64,000 nt of DNA from the NCBI GenBank assembly GCA_022793195.1, contig JAAWCJ010000038.1, positions 62,001 to 126,000 on the forward strand, in the 5' to 3' direction. Positions 62,317 to 64,000 of this stretch are shown here, piece by piece. Source of the stretch: Lachnospiraceae bacterium (lineage in GTDB: Bacteria; Bacillota; Clostridia; Lachnospirales; Lachnospiraceae). The translations under genes were made by a program, and so were the position numbers. Under the pieces are notes generated by a model. It did not search any database and had not been told where the DNA came from. It saw only the letters and a program-made list of their open reading frames with translations. Positions within the stretch are counted from its first letter, which is position 1. The number at the start of each line of letters is the position of its first letter.

Positions 62317-62846
62317 AAGGGTTGATTCATATTTACTGCGGGGACGGCAAAGGAAAAACTTCAGCGGCCATCGGGCAGGCGGTACGAAGCGCGGGAGCAG
62401 GGCTTTCTGTTGTTGTGGTTCGTTTTTTAAAAGATGAAGATTCCGGGGAACTCAGGTCCCTTTCCCACATTCCGGGGATTTTTTTGATTCCCTGCAAAGA
62501 CTGTTTTGGTTTTTACTGGGATATGGATGAAGAACAAAAAAAGGAAGCGGCGAAAGTTTACGGCGCCCTTTTTGAGGAAGCCTGGGAGGCGGCGGAAAAA
62601 CAGGCCCAGGCGCGGGATACGGTTCTTGTGATGGATGAAATCATTGCTGCCTGCAGACATGGGTTTGTGGAGAAGGAAAAGCTTCTTGAGAAGCTTCAGG
62701 AAAAGCCGGAACGCATGGAGGTTCTCATGACAGGCCGGGATCCGGAGGAGGAACTTTTGAACCTGGCTGATTATGTTTCGGAAATAAAAAAGGTAAAGCA
62801 TCCTTTTGACAAAGGAATCTGTGCGAGGAAAGGTATTGAATATTAA
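62313..62846 (+). CDS. cobO: corrinoid adenosyltransferase (CobA/BtuR/CobO type)
   Basis: The 177-residue enzyme transfers the adenosyl group of ATP to Co(I) corrinoids. HIYCGDGKGKTSAAIGQAVR (residues 6-25) is the P-loop; VVVVRFLKD, DEIIAACRHGFV and LMTGRDPEEELL complete the family pattern. It starts inside the hepT stop, so it is translationally coupled to the toxin-like gene. Confidence 0.94.
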   Translation: MKGLIHIYCGDGKGKTSAAIGQAVRSAGAGLSVVVVRFLKDEDSGELRSLSHIPGIFLIPCKDCFGFYWDMDEEQKKEAAKVYGALFEEAWEAAEKQAQARDTVLVMDEIIAACRHGFVEKEKLLEKLQEKPERMEVLMTGRDPEEELLNLADYVSEIKKVKHPFDKGICARKGIEY

Positions 62847-62885
62847 AAAGGCTGTGAAACAGGAATGGAAAATCAGGAGGGACAA

Positions 62886-63530
62886 ATGAAAGTTACGCTT
62901 GAAAATGTGCTGCCGGGGGACATTGAAAAACGGAGTTTTGAGATCATTGAGGAAGAGCTTGGAGGCAGGATCCTTCCGGCAGACAAGGCGCCGCTAATCA
63001 AACGGGTGATTCATACGTCGGCAGATTTTGAGTATGCGGATACGCTGTGTTTTTCCGATGGAGTCATGGAGCGGGCCATGGAAGCCATCCGGTCCGGGGC
63101 TTCCATTGTGACAGATACAAAGATGGGATATTCCGGCGTCAATAAACGCGTCCTGGAAAAATATGGAGGACAGGTCTATTGCTTTATGGGCGATGAAGAT
63201 GTGGCGAAGGCAGCAAAGAGAAATGGAACCACCAGGGCTGTGGCCAGCATGGATAAAGCAGCGTCTATGAAGGGGCCGCTTATCTTTGCCATTGGAAACG
63301 CGCCGACGGCCCTGATACGGCTGTATGAGCTGATACGGGAGGGGCAGCTGTCTCCGGCCCTGGTGATTGGCGTCCCGGTGGGGTTTGTGAATGTGGTACA
63401 GTCAAAGGAACTGATTATGGAAACGGAAGTCCCTTATATTGTATCCAGGGGAAGGAAAGGCGGCAGTAATGTGGCGGCAGCCATTTGTAATGCGCTTCTT
63501 TACATGCTGGACGAAACACGTGGAATATAG
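62886..63530 (+). CDS. cbiC: cobalt-precorrin-8 methylmutase CbiC
   Basis: CbiC moves the C11 methyl group to C12, giving cobyrinate. ATG 62886, five bases after AGGAGGG, gives 214 residues; ATG 62865 has no ribosome site. RSFEIIEEELG, IHTSADFEYADTLCFSD (catalytic His), VTDTKMGYSGVNK and IGVPVGFVNVVQSKELI are conserved. It is the last gene of the operon. Confidence 0.94.
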   Translation: MKVTLENVLPGDIEKRSFEIIEEELGGRILPADKAPLIKRVIHTSADFEYADTLCFSDGVMERAMEAIRSGASIVTDTKMGYSGVNKRVLEKYGGQVYCFMGDEDVAKAAKRNGTTRAVASMDKAASMKGPLIFAIGNAPTALIRLYELIREGQLSPALVIGVPVGFVNVVQSKELIMETEVPYIVSRGRKGGSNVAAAICNALLYMLDETRGI

Positions 63531-63536
63531 TATAAT
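63508..63536 (+). promoter_or_regulatory. possible sigma-A promoter for the final lipoprotein gene
   Basis: TGGACG, 17 bp, TATAAT, overlapping the cbiC 3' end. Confidence 0.4.
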
Positions 63537-63630
63537 AAAAAAATAATGATACTGTCGATTGACAAGGATGTGCACACTCCAATCTGTATGCTCTTGCCAA
63601 CCGGCGATACGGATGAGGGAGGGTTTTATA

Positions 63631-64000
63631 ATGAAAGCAAAAAAGTATTGCCGCCTGTTTTTGGCGGTAGCGCTGGTCCTTTTACTGATGTCGGCTTCCG
63701 GCTGCGGAAAAGAGAAGGTGACAGCCAAAAGCCTGATGGAAGAAGTATCTGCCAACATGGAAGAGGTTGAATCAGCGCGTATGAATTTAAAGGCTGATAT
63801 TACCATGGGGATGAAGCAGAGCGGCATCAGTATGGATTTAGAGATGAACATGGATATGGATATAGAGTCGACGAAGGATCCTGCGGCCGCTTATATCAAA
63901 GGAAATTTGTCCATGAACTTAATGGGAATCAATATGGAGATGGAAAGCTACAGTGTCGTCGAGGATGGAAAGGCTGTTTCATATGCCGGGATGGCCGGCG
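63631..64000 (+). CDS. lipoprotein, 3' end cut off by the window
   Basis: ATG 63631 lies eight bases after GGGAGGG. The 123 visible residues start with a lipoprotein signal (MKAKKYCRLFLAVALVLLLM) and lipobox SASGC (Cys about residue 25). The mature part is rich in Met, Glu and Asp with repeated strands (MNLKADITMGMKQSG, MDLEMNMDMDIEST). This resembles the DUF6612-type lipoproteins of Lachnospiraceae, but the call is by pattern only. The gene runs off the right edge. Confidence 0.75.
   Translation, partial: MKAKKYCRLFLAVALVLLLMSASGCGKEKVTAKSLMEEVSANMEEVESARMNLKADITMGMKQSGISMDLEMNMDMDIESTKDPAAAYIKGNLSMNLMGINMEMESYSVVEDGKAVSYAGMAG

Noticed and set aside
1-64000. CRISPR array, tRNA, rRNA, transposase or prophage genes
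   Set aside because: None was seen on either strand; the repeats found are hairpin elements without spacers.

Overview
The window looks like chromosomal DNA from a spore-forming, anaerobic, low-to-mid GC Firmicute of class Clostridia, most like Lachnospiraceae. The grounds are strong AGGAGG-type ribosome sites, sigma-A promoters with 17-bp spacing, the sporulation genes spoIIGA-sigE and sigG beside the division cluster, a short Spo0E-like protein, and a complete anaerobic (cbi-type) corrin pathway. No rRNA, tRNA, CRISPR array, prophage or transposase was seen. Species cannot be told from the sequence.

Layout. 1-4.8 kb: an AAA+ DUF815 protein cut by the left edge, then a polyphosphate pair (Ppx/GppA-like phosphatase with HD domain, and Ppk1). 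5-6.3 kb: a dicarboxylate/amino-acid:cation symporter. 6.3-6.8 kb: a block of hairpin repeats. 6.8-9.1 kb: three unrecognised small genes and a DUF1292 protein. 9.2-10.35 kb (minus strand): ychF. 10.5 kb: a 45-codon spo0E-like gene with perfect Spo0A boxes upstream. 11-22.7 kb: the division and cell-wall (dcw) cluster mraZ-rsmH-ftsL-ftsI-spoVD-mraY-murD-ftsW-ftsQ-ftsZ, without murE, murF or murG. 22.8-26.1 kb: spoIIGA-sigE, a lipoprotein, and sigG. 26.1-33.4 kb: dinB (minus), a coiled-coil protein, a large surface protein, topB and a GtrA-like protein. 33.5-43.6 kb: pta, yceD-rpmF, plsX-acpP, rnc-smc, ftsY, ilvA. 43.6-46.5 kb: hflK-hflC and a DUF2971 protein. 46.6-63.5 kb: a tightly packed cobalamin operon. 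63.6 kb to the end: a lipoprotein cut by the right edge.

The cobalamin operon runs cbiD-cbiL-cbiF-cbiG-cbiH-cbiJET-cbiA-cobT-cobU-cobS-(cobU-like)-cobC-cbiB-cobD-cbiP-mntA-hepT-cobO-cbiC. It covers ring methylation and contraction, amidation, adenosylation, the aminopropanol arm and lower-loop assembly. It lacks a cobalt chelatase, a cobalt transporter and any visible cobalamin riboswitch. A MntA/HepT-type nucleotidyltransferase-HEPN pair sits inside it.

The most interesting non-coding signals are two families of dispersed hairpin repeats (one with conserved ends and covarying stems, one a mosaic of reshuffled hairpin modules), the Spo0A boxes around the spo0E-like gene, a spoIIG-type promoter with a 21-bp spacer, and a five-repeat MraZ operator.
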